This document shows positions 1 through 12,900 of a DNA stretch of 64,000 nt, piece by piece (within the stretch, counting starts at the first letter, position 1; the number at the start of each line of letters is the position of its first letter). Location of the stretch: assembly GCA_039654915.1 (NCBI GenBank), contig CM077597.1:42010001-42074000 (forward strand). Direction: 5' to 3'. The translations under genes were made by a program, and so were the position numbers. Under the pieces are notes generated by a model, which saw nothing but the letters and a program-made list of their open reading frames with translations, ran no database searches and was not told the origin of the DNA. The DNA comes from Aquilaria yunnanensis (taxonomy: Eukaryota > Streptophyta > Magnoliopsida > Malvales > Thymelaeaceae).

Positions 1-496
1 TAAGTGCATGGGCTAATTTATTTAGGTTATGGTTTCATGATAATTTTGTATTAATAAATAGCCCAAAAGTTGAGCCATTATTAAGCCCAAAACAAAAGAA
101 GAATTGAATTAGAGATTTAAAACCCATTAGGCTTGGAAGTTGAGTCTCAGTATAAATACATCATATAGTGAGAAATTCGCAGCTGTTGGCCTAGCCTCCC
201 AAAAGTTCCTGCCGCACTCTTCTCTTGCCATTCTTTAGAGGATGCAAGCTAGCAAGAGAAACTCATCTGCTGGAATGTGGTGGAAGCGTGGTGATCCCGA
301 GAGGCTTGTGTGGATACCATAGAGAGCTTGAACACGTCAGCTGTTCAGGTTTTGTGATTCGACTCAATAGTTGGGTGAAAGATCTCAACCGAATTAAGTA
401 TGAAAATTTCGAACACCCGGTTTACCCTGTTTCACTTGGATCCTGAAGGGTTTTAGTTATATTGCACTGCGCTTGTTTGGGTCCTGAAACCCTACA
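1..496 (+). mobile_element. 3' part of a Ty1/copia-like LTR
   Basis: This stretch matches the last ~510 bases of the complete solo LTR at 45046-46463, in the same orientation and with many point differences. Shared landmarks are the 'gtgcatgggctaat' block, the TATAAATA box, the 'gatcccgagaggct' block and the end 'gaaaccctaca' (the other copy ends gaaacccaaca). The LTR end is at 496. No primer-binding site follows, so it is either another solo LTR or the 3' LTR of an element lying to the left. If solo, the target duplication should be CCTTC (497-501). The copia assignment is inferred from the terminal TGTT/AACA and general LTR style. Confidence 0.8.
151..158 (+). promoter_or_regulatory. TATA box of the copia-like LTR
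   Basis: TATAAATA lies after 'gttgagtctcag' and is conserved at the same place in the second copy of this LTR (46103-46110). It is the probable core promoter that set the start of the R region. Confidence 0.5.
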
Positions 497-2917
497 CCTT
501 CTTATCCAAGAGTCTTTGTTAGCCATTACTTGACCTATATTTAGACATTTATACCACTTTGGTACCTCATTTACTCTTTTTGAAAATAAAGAGTCCCAAA
601 TATTTCTAAGGCTTTACAAGCCATCTTAAGTTCCCAAAAACCTCAACCTTCAATCATCTTGAATCTCATCAATGAGGACATTACCCCAATTCACACTTGG
701 CTCTCTTTTAGGCCTTTCGGGTCATTCAAAACCCTAACTTGTCATCTTCAGCCATACATATATCAGCCATTTCTTTCTGATCTACCAGGGACATTTTCAT
801 AGTGGGGTCCACTTCGGACCTTATGGTTGTTTTCTCTTATGAACCTTTTAAATTAACTTAGGTCTGTACTCCTAGAACTTTTGTTTAAGGCTTTTTTAGT
901 TCTTTTGAACTCACAATAAGCCCTACTATAAAATATCCTTGAACTACCAAATAACCAAAAATGCTACCCATGTCACTTCCACTCCCTATGAGTAGCCTTG
1001 GGTTAACATGGACCCTAGTAAAGCACTAGGCCTAAGTCCCTTACTTGAAGTTCTTCCTGCAACTCCAGGTGTCTTTGGTAGTTACTAGGTCTCGATTTTG
1101 AAACCCCTTAGTATGTCCCATTTTTCAGTTAATGGGGTTGTCCTTAAAGCTTCATGACTCTTAGTACCCTCATGGTTCCGCCTTACACTACCATTTAGAG
1201 TTATATTTTCTTAGGGATTCGGATGTTACCTTTGGGTCTTCAAGGCTTGGGCTAGCTCTTGAATGTTGACCCACTAGCCAATACTAACCAAGTCCTCTCC
1301 TTAAGAAACTGTGTTTTTAAATACAAGTTCATGGTTCTAGGAAATGTGAGTTATGGTTCTCAATCTTCATTTAACCAACCTCTCACAATTATTGTGAGTC
1401 CGTAGGGTACCACTTTTCTTTCCTTTACTCACAACTTTGGGGTTTTTGAAGTTAAATTTTTGGCCTTAAAATCTATCTTATCCTTAGCTATGGTATGTAG
1501 AGAATTCGATTTCAGTTCAAATAGTAACCCTTAAGTGTACAACAATTCTTGGGATCGAACTGGCCACGTTCGTCTTAGGGTTGTCCTTTTTTACACCGCA
1601 GGAACAAATCTGATTGTCTTAAGGCTCAACTCATGGCACAACTTGCCTACTTTCTCGTGTAAGTCACCCTTACCCTTGGGGTACTCCCAAGGATCACTTA
1701 TGACCATCATGGTTAAGTCGGCTCTTATGCCCACAACTGATGCTCATTCTAAGTGTTAATGCATTGTTCATCAACCACAACAGTAGATTACTTTATCCTT
1801 ACCATTCTTAAACTCTAAGGCAAAATCTCAAACCATCTTGAAGGTCTAACCAAAGCTTACCTTTGGAATTTATATGGGTTCAACTTACCCCTTACTGCCT
1901 TATGACCCTAGTTTTCTAGGCAGGCTAGTCATAACCAAAGACATAGCAGTTAAACATAAAACTACTTACCACTATGCTGCAAACTTAAAAGCGCTTATCT
2001 TTTCTATCAGCTCATTGACCATTTTATTGTTCTAAGTTGGTCACCTTGGTTGTACTTGAGTACTGGCAGTGTTTCCCCGGTAACTAAGGCAGTTTTGAAC
2101 TTGGTCTTGTTCAGGCTTTAAGGTTGGGCACTCTTTCCTTTAGCGCTTTACCTTCATCATTTCCATGCACTAGGCAGATAGCCCATATTTTTTTTAGATT
2201 GTATCATTCTTCCTTAGTTCTCCCTTGGGTTTTATGAACTCTAAATTGAATAGTCCTTTCCTAAGCTCTTGCTTTAGGCCTCAACTTATATTGGGGTGGA
2301 GATGTTATTCCTTTGGCCCAGGTGTACTTATTGTCCTAGTGTACCTTAGCCCATACCCCATAGTCTGTTGCTTCCTTGGTGTCCATGTCATTCTTTGCCC
2401 TTGGGTAATGATGGTTCACTTGGCCTTGGTGCACCCTTATAACATAGTGCCACTTAACCCTTACCCTTAGGCCTATTAGCTCCCTTCGATTTATACCGCA
2501 TCAACATGCCCTATAGCATTTACTTGACCTTGGTCATACCTTTTGAGATAGGGAATATTCCCTTGGTCTCAGTGTACCGTCAGCCTTTAGCACACCTAGA
2601 CCCTTACCTCTTAGTTATTAACCATGGTCTCCCCATCTTTCGGAGGTTGGACATTCTCATTAGGCTACTCATGCCATAATGTTATTGGGACTATAAAATA
2701 AAATTGCCACCTTCCCTATGGCTAACACTCTAGGGCCACTTAGGCCTTTGCTCAATCCTTTGCCCCAATAGAAACACCTTACTGGGTTTCCACCGATATA
2801 CCTGCAACCAAAGTTGGATGACAACTTTAGAAACACTTTAAGTAGTACTAACCACACTTAGCACAAGGACACACTTGGATCCTAGTCACTTATTGCCTCC
2901 ATTAGGACCCTTGACAT
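497..2917 (-). other. Degenerate internal DNA of a - strand retroelement
   Basis: There is no frame longer than about 80 codons and no recognisable domain. The + strand is pyrimidine-rich, so the - strand is purine-rich, as retroelement sense strands often are. The stretch lies directly downstream, in - orientation, of the primer-binding site at 2918-2929 and the LTR at 2934-5694. Position and strand bias suggest eroded leader or gag of that element. A splice-acceptor-like 'ttggttgcag' precedes a 62-codon open - frame starting at 2857. The family is not established. Confidence 0.35.
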
Positions 2918-2929
2918 GTTCTAATACCA
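2918..2929 (-). other. Primer-binding site (initiator tRNA-Met type)
   Basis: Read on the - strand it is TGGTATTAGAAC, close to the TGGTATCAGAGC primer site typical of plant gypsy and copia elements. It lies four bases inside the inner end of the LTR at 2934-5694, as expected for a 5' LTR in - orientation. Confidence 0.6.
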
Positions 2930-2933
2930 ACTA

Positions 2934-5694
2934 TGGCAAAATAGGGCCCTCGTATCCTAAATACAACTACTAGTAGGCTCTTAGGGAACTATGATCTCAC
3001 TTAGGTTACAATTGGCTAGTTATTACTTGTAAAGTAATTTAAATCATTATGTGCAATTGGTTACTTAGCTTACCCTACACAGAAAATATGCATGTGTCAT
3101 TTTGGCTATGTGAAAACACATAAATAAAACTATAAAGGAAACCATGGCACACTAGTTAATAAAAAAAAAGTTAAAACAAGTCAAGACATAAAAATTCTAG
3201 TTGCTTTAACTTCAATTAACAACTATGCACATATATCTTAACCTTATATGCACCCAAATATAACCTTAGTGTTATACACACCAATGAACGCTAACAGAGG
3301 CCACACTTAGTATGAAAAATATCATATATACATTAGTGACAACAATATCTACTAAGATTCACCCTTAACTTTCCACTCGAGCAACCTAGCTTCAAGTGGC
3401 AAGCCTCATTTTCCCTGTGCATACTTAGTTTTGAAAGTTGAAAAGACAACACTTTGGTGAATAATAAATTACTTTATAAGCATTCATTAACCACAAGGTT
3501 CATACATAGAGAGTACCTTCAAACAAATAAAACTTAGTACTAACAGTCGCCCCTCACCACCTGTTAGGCCTTACTAACCTTCTAAATACCAGTATAACAC
3601 TTAAGGGGTAAGTACTCAAAAGTGCTTAGTAAGGGATTTGGCATCTGCAAGGAAAACATATGAAAGCATGCAAAGCAATATATTTATACAACCAAACCAA
3701 GTAATCAAACAACACAACAAAGAATAAGCACAAGCAATTAATAATCAACAATAATAATGCAATGTAATGTATGGATGGATGAGTGAATGCACTTGTTTAT
3801 GCACTTAGGACCTCTTTACACCCGAAGGTGTTGTTAACTGTCATGAGCTCATATGGCTAGGGTACTAGGATAGTAGCCCTCGTATCCAATGCTAGCACCT
3901 GATTAAACCCCATGAAGTCCTCTTTACGGGAGCTTTAAGTAAGTCCTCTCTTACTTGACCTTGACAGCATTTTATGAGCTAGTCAGAGTAAATCCTCAAT
4001 TACTCACCTCTTACTCATAACTTCTCCTTACTTGTTATGCCAGGTAATTGAACTTAGTGGCCAAACTTTGCCAAGTTTCCTTGAACTCGACTTGGGCAAC
4101 TTAGTGGATTTGCTTATGGAGCCCATAAACTATGTCGGGACCTTTTAGGTACCTCTCACTGCCCAGAGGTACTTGGGCACTAACCTTGGGTCATTAAGGG
4201 TCCCAGACCCTTCTCGAGTCCCTTTCCAATGCCAGAGGTTCATAACCTTACCCCTTGGCCATTGGAGGACTCATACAATACTTGGTCACTCATTAGTACC
4301 CCATTTGTGACTTAAGGTACCAAACTTATCCACTTTTCCTTAGCCCTCTTAACCACCCACATATTACCCATTTATTGATACATAATTTAATCTTAGGAGC
4401 ACTTTTGAGCCTTGTTATGATGGCACCTAAGCCTTTGGAATTGATTTGAGACACTTAGAAGCAAGGTTGGCACAATTCAAGCATAGTGCTATAGCATTGA
4501 ATATTATGCTGCAACAGCATCATGATTTTATAGGAGTTATTGGAAATGGTTTGATGGCACTAGCATAGATGGTATGACTGCATTGTGCTTATAAGCTGCC
4601 AAATTCTACTTGATGCGATCGCATCAAATGTTTGGTGTAATCGCCCTAAACCTGTAGATGTACTTTCCCATTCATTTTATGGCCAATCTTGCCTCCAAAC
4701 CAATTCCAATCAACTCTTGGCTCATTCAAAATTACTCCCAGGTATTTAGACACTTACAATGCATCAATTTATCATTCCAAAACTTAAATCCCTTACCTCA
4801 AATCCAAGTTGTGCAAAATCCAACACTAACAAACCACACAAAGTTCACTTGAGTACAAATTGCTTCCTTTGAGTTCCAATCCTAAATCCAAGAAAAATGG
4901 GCACCACAAGCACTAAATTAAAGCCATCACTAACCATATTTCAAGCTTAGAACCAAGTTAAACCCATAGATAAAACATACCTTTGGGTTTCAACTCAAAC
5001 TTGGAGGAATGAGTTCTAAAGCACCAAATACACCAACTTCTAGCTAGGAGCTTGATGTAATTTCCTTGGGACCCTTAATTTTCATGGAGAATGAAGTGAA
5101 TTTGGAAGATTTGAAGAACAATGGCTATGGTGGAAAGGAAGAACAAAAATGAGTTTTGAGAAGTGATGAATACTTGCCTGATTTGTCTAGAAAAAATATC
5201 TCCACCCACTCCCATGTAACTCTGACTTACTTCCTCCACTTGGAAAATTAATTTTTTTTCCATCTCACCAGACCTCTATCTCAAACCATCCCTCTAGGTC
5301 CTATGGTTAATTATTATCCTTGCCCCTAGCCTTTAAACTTTATGCCATAAGTGGCACAATAGCCTTAAGTTCTTAGTTGGTGCATTTTGATCCCTAAACT
5401 CTCATTCTTGGTTCCAATGGTTTGAGTAACTTATGGCCTTAAATTTTTTCACCAAAATCATTTACATGACCTTAATTTCAATAAAATTACAGCCATGTTG
5501 CTCACTTGGGTCAAAATTACCATTTTACCAATTTTGCCATTTGGTGCCATTTTACACTTGGGAACTCAACTCAACCTTACTTAGCTTGCTTTTCTTGATT
5601 AATAGGAAACTAATTTGAGGGATTTAAATAAAAATACTTAGATTAAATTTATTTACTTGGTTAAAATAGGTCATTGACTAGGAAGGCCATTACA
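2934..5694 (-). mobile_element. 5' LTR of a - strand Ty3/gypsy (Tekay-like) element
   Basis: The outer end at 5694 reads TGTAATGGCCTTCCTAG on the - strand, close to the starts of the LTRs at 60521 and 25066. The inner end (2934, TGGCAAAATAGGGCCC on +) resembles the 3' ends of those LTRs, including the 'ggctagtta' block. It is followed by a primer-binding site. Length is about 2.76 kb, in the range of the other long LTRs here. It interrupts an Athila gag frame at 5695, so it is younger than that element. The rest of the element lies to the left and is largely outside the window. The duplicated target would be GCGAT (5695-5699). Confidence 0.7.
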
Positions 5695-6856
5695 GCGATC
5701 GAGGTTGAGAACTAGGAGATTGTTGCCTCTAGTTACTCTAAGAAAAACTGGGATAATTCCACCACCCAGATTATACATATTACTGTACGGATTATTTAGT
5801 GGCCTCAGTGGATTTCTAACAAGGTCTACTTGGTTGGTTTTACTTAACCAATTGGACATATCACATTTACTACTTGAATACACTTCTCCATAAACTTTGC
5901 ATAATAACACTGCTTGCTTCTGACTAACTGAAAGTTTTTTTGAATTCTCTTGTTAGAGCCTCAACTTGACTTGCTAACACAGTATAGGTATCAAAATTTT
6001 GAATTGTGCCTGCTATATTCAGCTTAAACCTAAATTCTGATTGCCATTGATAATTGTTCATTGCCATCTCCTCAATCAATTCTTTGGTTGCTTCAAGTGT
6101 CTTACTATTCAAAGTAGCACTAGCTGCTGCATTAATCATCTACTTGGAAGCATAACTTAGACTATTATAGAATGTTTGTACTTGCATCCATGTAGGTAGT
6201 CCATGATGCGGACACCTTCTTAATAAGTCCTTGAATATTTCTTAAGCTTCGTATAATGTCTTTGATTCCATTTGACTAAAAGTATAAATATCATTACAAT
6301 ACTTGGAAGTCTTGACTAGAGGGAAATACTTCAATAAAAACTTCTTAAGAAGATTGTTCCAAGTGCCAGTAGAACTTCTTGGAAGTGAAGTAAAAAATTG
6401 CTTAGCTCTTCTTCTTAATGAGAATAGGAATAGTCTCATTTGAATGTTATCCATGCTGGCTCTATTAATTTTGAATGTATCACACATTTCCAGGAAACCA
6501 GCAATATAAGCATTAGGATCGTCATGCACTAAGCCAACAAACTGAACATAGTTCTACATCATCTGAATAATATTCAGCTTGATCTCAAAGTTGTTGGCAC
6601 TAACAGGAAGTATAACAATACTTAATTTTGTCCCTTCAAGAGAAGGTTTTGCGTATTCCAACATAATTCTCGCTTGATTATGCTCCTCAATGATTAATCC
6701 TTCTTGATTCTTCCCTTGCTGCTTTAACTTAGAATTTGAAGGTTGTGACTTAGGGCCTATCGAAGATAAGAGTTTCCTTAAGGTTTTTTCAGTTTTTAGA
6801 TTCTCTCTAACTACTTCAACGGGATGGCTATGAGTGATATACAAAATTTCCTCCAA
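5695..6856 (-). pseudogene. Athila-type gag, broken
   Basis: Gag packages element RNA into particles. Read on the - strand from about 6856, the frame resembles plant Athila gag over most of its length. Visible blocks, in order, are YAKPSLEGT, NNFEIK, DDPNAYIAGFLEMCDTFKIN, FLLKYFPLVKTSK, RCPHHGLP, MINAAASATLNSKT and EEMAMNNYQW. Near 5760-5800 comes NNPYSNMYNLG of the C-terminal region. A handful of stops and a frame change interrupt it. It ends abruptly at 5695, where the gypsy LTR 2934-5694 has inserted, so the C-terminus and pol are displaced out of the window. It sits just downstream of the Athila primer site and LTR. Confidence 0.9.
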
Positions 6857-6968
6857 GAAAAGAAGAAGATAATCAATAAAATAAAAATTAAAATTAAAAA
6901 ACCTTTAATAAAATAAATGGCGAGACTAATAGAGCTTAATTTTTCAAGCAGCAAACTCAGCAAATGTT

Positions 6969-6986
6969 TCCTCGGCAACGGAACCA
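6969..6986 (-). other. Athila primer-binding site
   Basis: On the - strand it reads TGGTTCCGTTGCCGAGGA, a three-difference relative of the TGGCGCCGTTGCCGGGGA site seen in Athila elements. It lies between the LTR (from 6994) and the gag frame. Confidence 0.8.
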
Positions 6987-6993
6987 GAAAACT

Positions 6994-8337
6994 TGGTGTG
7001 TTCATAGTTCATAATAAACCTTATCTATTGCACTAGTAAACAATGTGGATGTGTCAAATCTCTCTATACTCAAAAAAAGATATGACCTCATCGACAAGCA
7101 CACCTATCATCAAAGTATAATAGCGGCAAGTACCAAGATCATTTTACCCATGTAACAGAGCTTGTCTACTGTACTTAAATCTCCTTTTATTTAATAGGCA
7201 ATTAAGATAATTTGTTAACTAACTACTATGAATTAACTAAACTAATTAATATAGTAAAATAAACTACTAACTATTGGCAGGCAGTGTAAAACAACTAAAA
7301 CAATCAATGATAAGAAATCCTTATACTTAGAAATGAATCCCCTTAGAACTTCCTTTATGTTGCTTTTACTCTAGTTTAGTAGGATTGTGATTAAATTGGA
7401 CCGTGAAGTACTACCTAATGTAGATTAGCTCCATATTATTCCTATTATACTAACCTTATTATTAAGTTATCGATAGGGTGTCTAGGCCTACTGCACTTCC
7501 TAAGAATGCATTATAAGTCATATGACCCACTATTAGGTTTCACCGTAGTTCGATGGTATTATATTGAACCTATTACTCTTGATTACAATAATATCCCTTT
7601 TATATAATGGTGATCCATAACAAACATACTACATATTACTTGACACATATTCATCATCCCACATTCATCATCAACACAACAAAATACATTAGATAAATCA
7701 CAAGAAAACAAATAGTTGTATTAAACTAGAAATAATCACAATCACAAATTAACTTGAGGTTCATCTACTTTAAGCATGAGTAGGAAAAGTTTTGCTCATA
7801 GCGCCATAAAATAAAGACCAAAGAATCAAAAGAAAACTAATAAAAGAATAAACCGTGGTTGAATTTCTTATCCTCTAAGAAATCTATGATCCGGTGCTGA
7901 TAGAATGGTGTTGATCATTTGAATTACCTTAAGCATCTATCCTCTATGAAAAACTCTTTTTTTGGCCTTTTTTCAACCTCTTTTCTTTTGACTTCTTTTC
8001 TTCTGAACTCGAGAAACCCTAAAATTTAGGCAAAGATAGGTTCCTACATGGCTGTGTAATAGGCTGTGTTTCCTGTTTGGACTTAAAATGTTGCTTATTT
8101 CAACACAGTTTGGAACATGGGTGTGTATAAGGGCATGTAAGCTCCCAAAATATGCCAAAACTTGCATTTTAGTTCTGAAACTTTACCAAAATCTTTCTTA
8201 ACTCTCATGAAGCTGAAATATGGCCTAAAAAATAAATATGAACTAATTAAGCACCAAATCCTAGCAAAAACACATCAAAAGACAAGAAAATACTAGGAAA
8301 AAATCTATAGAAAATATAACTAAATTTGAGCACATCA
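6994..8337 (-). mobile_element. 5' LTR of the Athila element
   Basis: In + orientation it starts TGGTGTGTTC right beside the primer site and ends GAGCACATCA at 8337, giving the expected TG...CA ends and 1,344 bases. Gag lies on its left in - orientation. The flank on the right (8338-8342, GAAAA) is the predicted target duplication; its partner lies beyond the left edge of the window. No protein frame of interest lies inside it. Confidence 0.75.
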
Positions 8338-9901
8338 GAAAAGGTGCCGAATGGAATATAGATTGGCTCTTACAAGTTGCATGCAAGTGTTGCCAAGTTT
8401 CTTAGATCCAAAGACCGTGGAATTACTGTAAAAAGACCAAGTAAAGATGCACCTCAAGGATTTCCTTGGAATGATGTGTGAAGAGACAACAAACAATATA
8501 AGGATGTGGTTTTGGCAGTAAAAAGGCCAAATAAATATAGGGTGCATCATGCTTGAAAGATGAAGCCTTGGGCAGGTGTTGGAATAAACTCCGAAGATGA
8601 GGAAATGAAATGGATAGATCATTGTGGATTTGGTGATCTAAAGGAATTTGGTACTTTGTAAAACTTGTAACAGCTTTGTGGTGTTGATGGGGTTGGCCAT
8701 GGAAAGTAAAGTATGTAGGAGGATTAAGAGTTTTATTGAAATGCCAATCAAAGGAGGAAATAAAATTGATGTTGAAGGAAGGTGCTAAATAGCTGCTGAA
8801 TTGGTTTGAATGAATATCTCTGTGGAATAAGAATGTAAATTGACCTAGAAGACTTATCTAGTTATGCTGTGAAGGGGTGCTAGTTCATAGCTAGAACTTT
8901 TAAACATTTTCTACTATTGGAATTTTATGGGTGAAAGTGTTGGAAATAGACAAAAAGACTTGAGCAAAAGAAAAACTTTGAGTCAGCAAGGTTCTATTTC
9001 TAACATTTTAAATAAGCAATATTTTTCATATTATTAACATTATGGTGGATGATTAAATTTTCAAAGTTAGAGTTTATGAAGATCAATCTCAATCAATTGT
9101 AGTTATTCAATCATTCTCATCAGGTTTTGGGTCATCATCAAGTTTTGCATTGTCTTCATCTAGTTCAGATTCAAACTTTGGGGTTGGGTTTAATTCTTGG
9201 GAAGTTTTAGAATCATTGATGCAAGACAAAGAAAAGGAAGAGGAATAGACATGCATGATAAAACCCTAAAGAGCTATAAAAATGGGAATTTTGAAAATCT
9301 GCACTAGAAATCTAATGGCTCCTAGGAATCGAAGAATAAGTCATTAATGCTGCAGCAACAGATTATTGTGAGTAGTGATAAAGGAGCTGAATTAGTGCAT
9401 GTGTACAAGGAGGTTGAAAATCCAAATAGGAGTTGTTCTAGTCCAGTAGAGGATGTGAAGGTGGGCCAAATTTGAAATGAGATTTTAGGCTTAGCTAGTA
9501 TTAGTGCAAAGTCTAATTTGAGATGGACTAAGAAGAAAAGCAAAAGCTAGCTCATTTAGGATATATTACAATGCGCTGGTAAAAGTGGTTTTTCTAGTCC
9601 AAGACCCAAAAAAGCTTCTATTAGAATTTCTGATATGTGTGAGGCAAGATTGAAGAATAAGCTAGAACAAGATTGTAGGTTTGAAGACTCAAAGGGAAGC
9701 ATAAAAAACATCACTAGTGCTTCAATCTCAAATACTGACATTGGTAACATGAACGAGAAGGATATGAAAGCTGTCTCATCTTCTGCTGAGTTAGTTGGGA
9801 ATGCAATCTTGAAGGAAACATTAGCCACAATGCATTTTGGTAAAGAACTCAGACCGAATGTGGGTCAAAATGAAAATGCCATTGTTGAAGAACTTCAGTG
9901 A
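8338..9901 (+). pseudogene. LINE ORF1 region, heavily degraded
   Basis: In plant LINEs ORF1 encodes an RNA-binding protein that accompanies the RT. Here only position supports it: it lies immediately upstream of the endonuclease frame, on the same strand. The clearest piece is an 88-codon frame at 9635-9901, starting MCEARLKNKLEQ and ending 72 bases before the ORF2 ATG; it is polar and rich in Ser, Asn, Glu and Lys. No zinc knuckle or RRM-like motif was recognised. The first ~1.2 kb has many stops and could include 5' UTR or unrelated sequence. Confidence 0.45.
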
Positions 9902-9972
9902 ATGAAAGGTGGTGATGATTGTGGGAAGAGGTAACCTTACTTATTTTTATTTAATTAGGGGATATTTAAATC

Positions 9973-12900
9973 ATGAAGATCCTATCAATAAATATAGGAG
10001 GTATTGGGAAATTGATGAAAAGAAGGTTTCTTAAGGAATTAATTAGGGGATATGAGATTGATTTTGTGTTAATTCAAGAAACTAAAGTGGAGGATAATTC
10101 AGATAGGTTGTTTAAATCTATTTGTTGCTCTTTAGGTTAGGAGTTTGCTCAATATGGGTCATTTGATTCTACTAGTTGTATGTTGAGCATATGAAGCTCT
10201 AATATATTTCAAATGAGGGATGTGGTTGCTGGTTCTGGTTTCATAGCAGTTGTTGGAGAATGGGAAGTCAAGTTGGAGCAAGTAGTGATAGTAAATGCAT
10301 ATGGGCCTCACAATGCTAGTCAGAAGAAGGAACTATGGAGCATGATACTTGTTCTAAAAGAACAATTGTAAGGCACTTGGTGCATGGGAGGGAATTTTAA
10401 TACAGTAAGGTACAAGGAAGAAAGAGGAATAAATGAGTTTAACAAAAAAATTGCCAACAATTTTAACAAGTTTATTGATCAAATGAAGCTGAAGAATCTT
10501 CCAATAGGAGGAAAAAATTACACATGGATCAACAAGGCAGGTGCAAAGTTAAGAAAACATGACAGGTTTCTGGTCTCTGAGGAATTCTTGCTACAATGGC
10601 CTAACTCAATTTTCATAGCTTTGGATAGAACAGTTTCAGAACACTACCCTTGCTTCTAAAGCTTAGCAACTCAAATTTCAGACCTGCACCCTTTAAGTTC
10701 TTCGATTGCTTGTTGAAAAATAAGGATTTTAGAGGTTTGTTATCTAAAGTATAGGATAATACTATGTTTGTAAGCAAGCCTAGTTGCATACTAAAAGAGA
10801 AGCTGAAAAGATTGAAAATGTGAATTAAAGAGATGGAGCAAGGCTATGTTTGGAAGTTTACAACCATGAGACTCAATAGATGAAGATAAAGAATTAAATG
10901 AGCAGGACAAATTGTTGAGACATAGTTACTTTGAAGATTTTTGAAAAGCCCAAGAAATGAAAAAGAGTCAGAAGAGACAAAAAACAAGAATAAAGTAGGC
11001 AAACGATGGTGGTGAAAACTCTAAGTACTTCCATGCTATTTAAAAGGGTAGGTGTATAAAAAATGGTATTCATAGAGTTCTAGTGAATACTGTATGGAGG
11101 GAGGGCCTAGGACAAATTAAGGAGTGTATTTTTGACTTATTTAAATCCATTTATAGAGAAGAGATGAAACATCGACCATCCTACAGAAGCAATATATTCT
11201 AGCAACTAAGTGAGGAACAGAAAATTTTCCTTGAAAGACCCATCACAGAAGAAGAAATACATAATACAGTGTAGAGTTGTGTAAGAAGTAAAGCTCTGGG
11301 ACCTGACAATTTTAATTTTAATTTTTTCAAGAAAGATTGGAGCATCATTAAGAAGGATATATGTAGATTTGTAGCTGACATTGAAAAGCATGCAAGGTTG
11401 GAAAAAGGTTGTAATGCTTCATTCAAATATTAGTGCCCAAAAAATAAAACCCCGGTTGGTTTGAAAGATTGTAGGCCTATTATCCTGGTTGGTAGTCAGC
11501 ACAAAATTGTCTCTAAGATTCTTGCATCTAGATTCATGAAAGTGATGGAGAGTATCATTGGCAAAACTTAGATTGCATTTATCAAAGGGAGGAAAATCGT
11601 CGATGGGGTGTTGGTGGCTAATGAATCTCTAGACTTCATAAAACATAATAGGAAGAAATCACAATTTTTTTAAAGTTGATTTCAAGAAGACCTTCGACTG
11701 CATAAATTGGCACTTCTTGGAGATAACCATGCAGTAGTTCAGGTTTGGTTGCAAGTGGAGGAATCAGATTAAGGAATGCTTATCTGCGATTTTCGTGTTG
11801 GTATTGGTTAACGGTGGTTCGATCGCTGAATTTCAGATGGAAAAAGGTATGAGGCAAAGCAATCCATTGTTGCCCTTTTTATTCCTATTAGCTATTGAAG
11901 TTCTATGTATCACGATGCAGTACATTACATGAAAGAAATTTTTTAGGGGCTGAATATCGGAGGAGAGCTATCTTTAACACATCTTCAATATGCTGATGAT
12001 ACGTTCTTTAATTAGCTTGGGAAGAATTCTAAAGTGCTTTCAACTCATATCTAGCCTCAAAATTAACTTATCAAAAAGTAAAATGTATGATGTTGGTGTA
12101 GAGCCCATGGAAATTAAGCAGGTAGCCTCTTTGCTTCATTGTGCAACAGATAAATTCCATTTTCAAGTACCTGGGTCTTCTTGTTGGAGCCAACCCACAA
12201 AGAATCAACTCTTGGAAGGTAGTGGTTGAAAAATTTAAAGGAAATTTTAATTTGTGCAAATCCAACACCCTATTTACTGGCAGTAAACTCACGCTAATAA
12301 GGTCAGTACTCACAAGCCTCCCCTTATTCTTCTTCTCATTGTTTTGAGCCCCTATGAGTGTGCTTTATGAAAAATTGAGATCTTCATTCTTTTTTTTGGG
12401 GGGGGGGGGGTACTAGGGCGGGTAGAAAAATAGTGTGGGTGTCCTGCTATAAGTTTTTGCCAGAAAAAAATTTAGGTCGTTTGAGTGTGGGTAGTCTTAA
12501 TTCTAAAAATTTTGCTCTTCTAGGAAAATGGTGGTGGAGATTTTGTAGGGAAGAAAGGGCTTTATGGAAAAAAATAATTTTTAATTATTTATGGAGAGGA
12601 AGGTGGCCTTAATATGAATCGGGTATTAGGGAAATGTAGTCATATTTGGGGGGTATTTTTAAGTGTGGTGAGGAGATGGATAACTTAGGCCTTAGCTTTT
12701 CTAGAGGGTTTAAATGGGTGCTGGGAAATGGAGAGAAAATAAAATTTGGGAATAATACTTGGGAAGGAAATGTAAGTTTTGAAGCAAGGTTTCCTAGGTT
12801 CTTTTGGTTAACAACAAATGAAAAGAGAAAGGTAAGTGAAATGTGTTTGTGGGAGAAGGGTGTATGGAAATGGAATTGGTCTTGGACAACAGAGTTAAAA

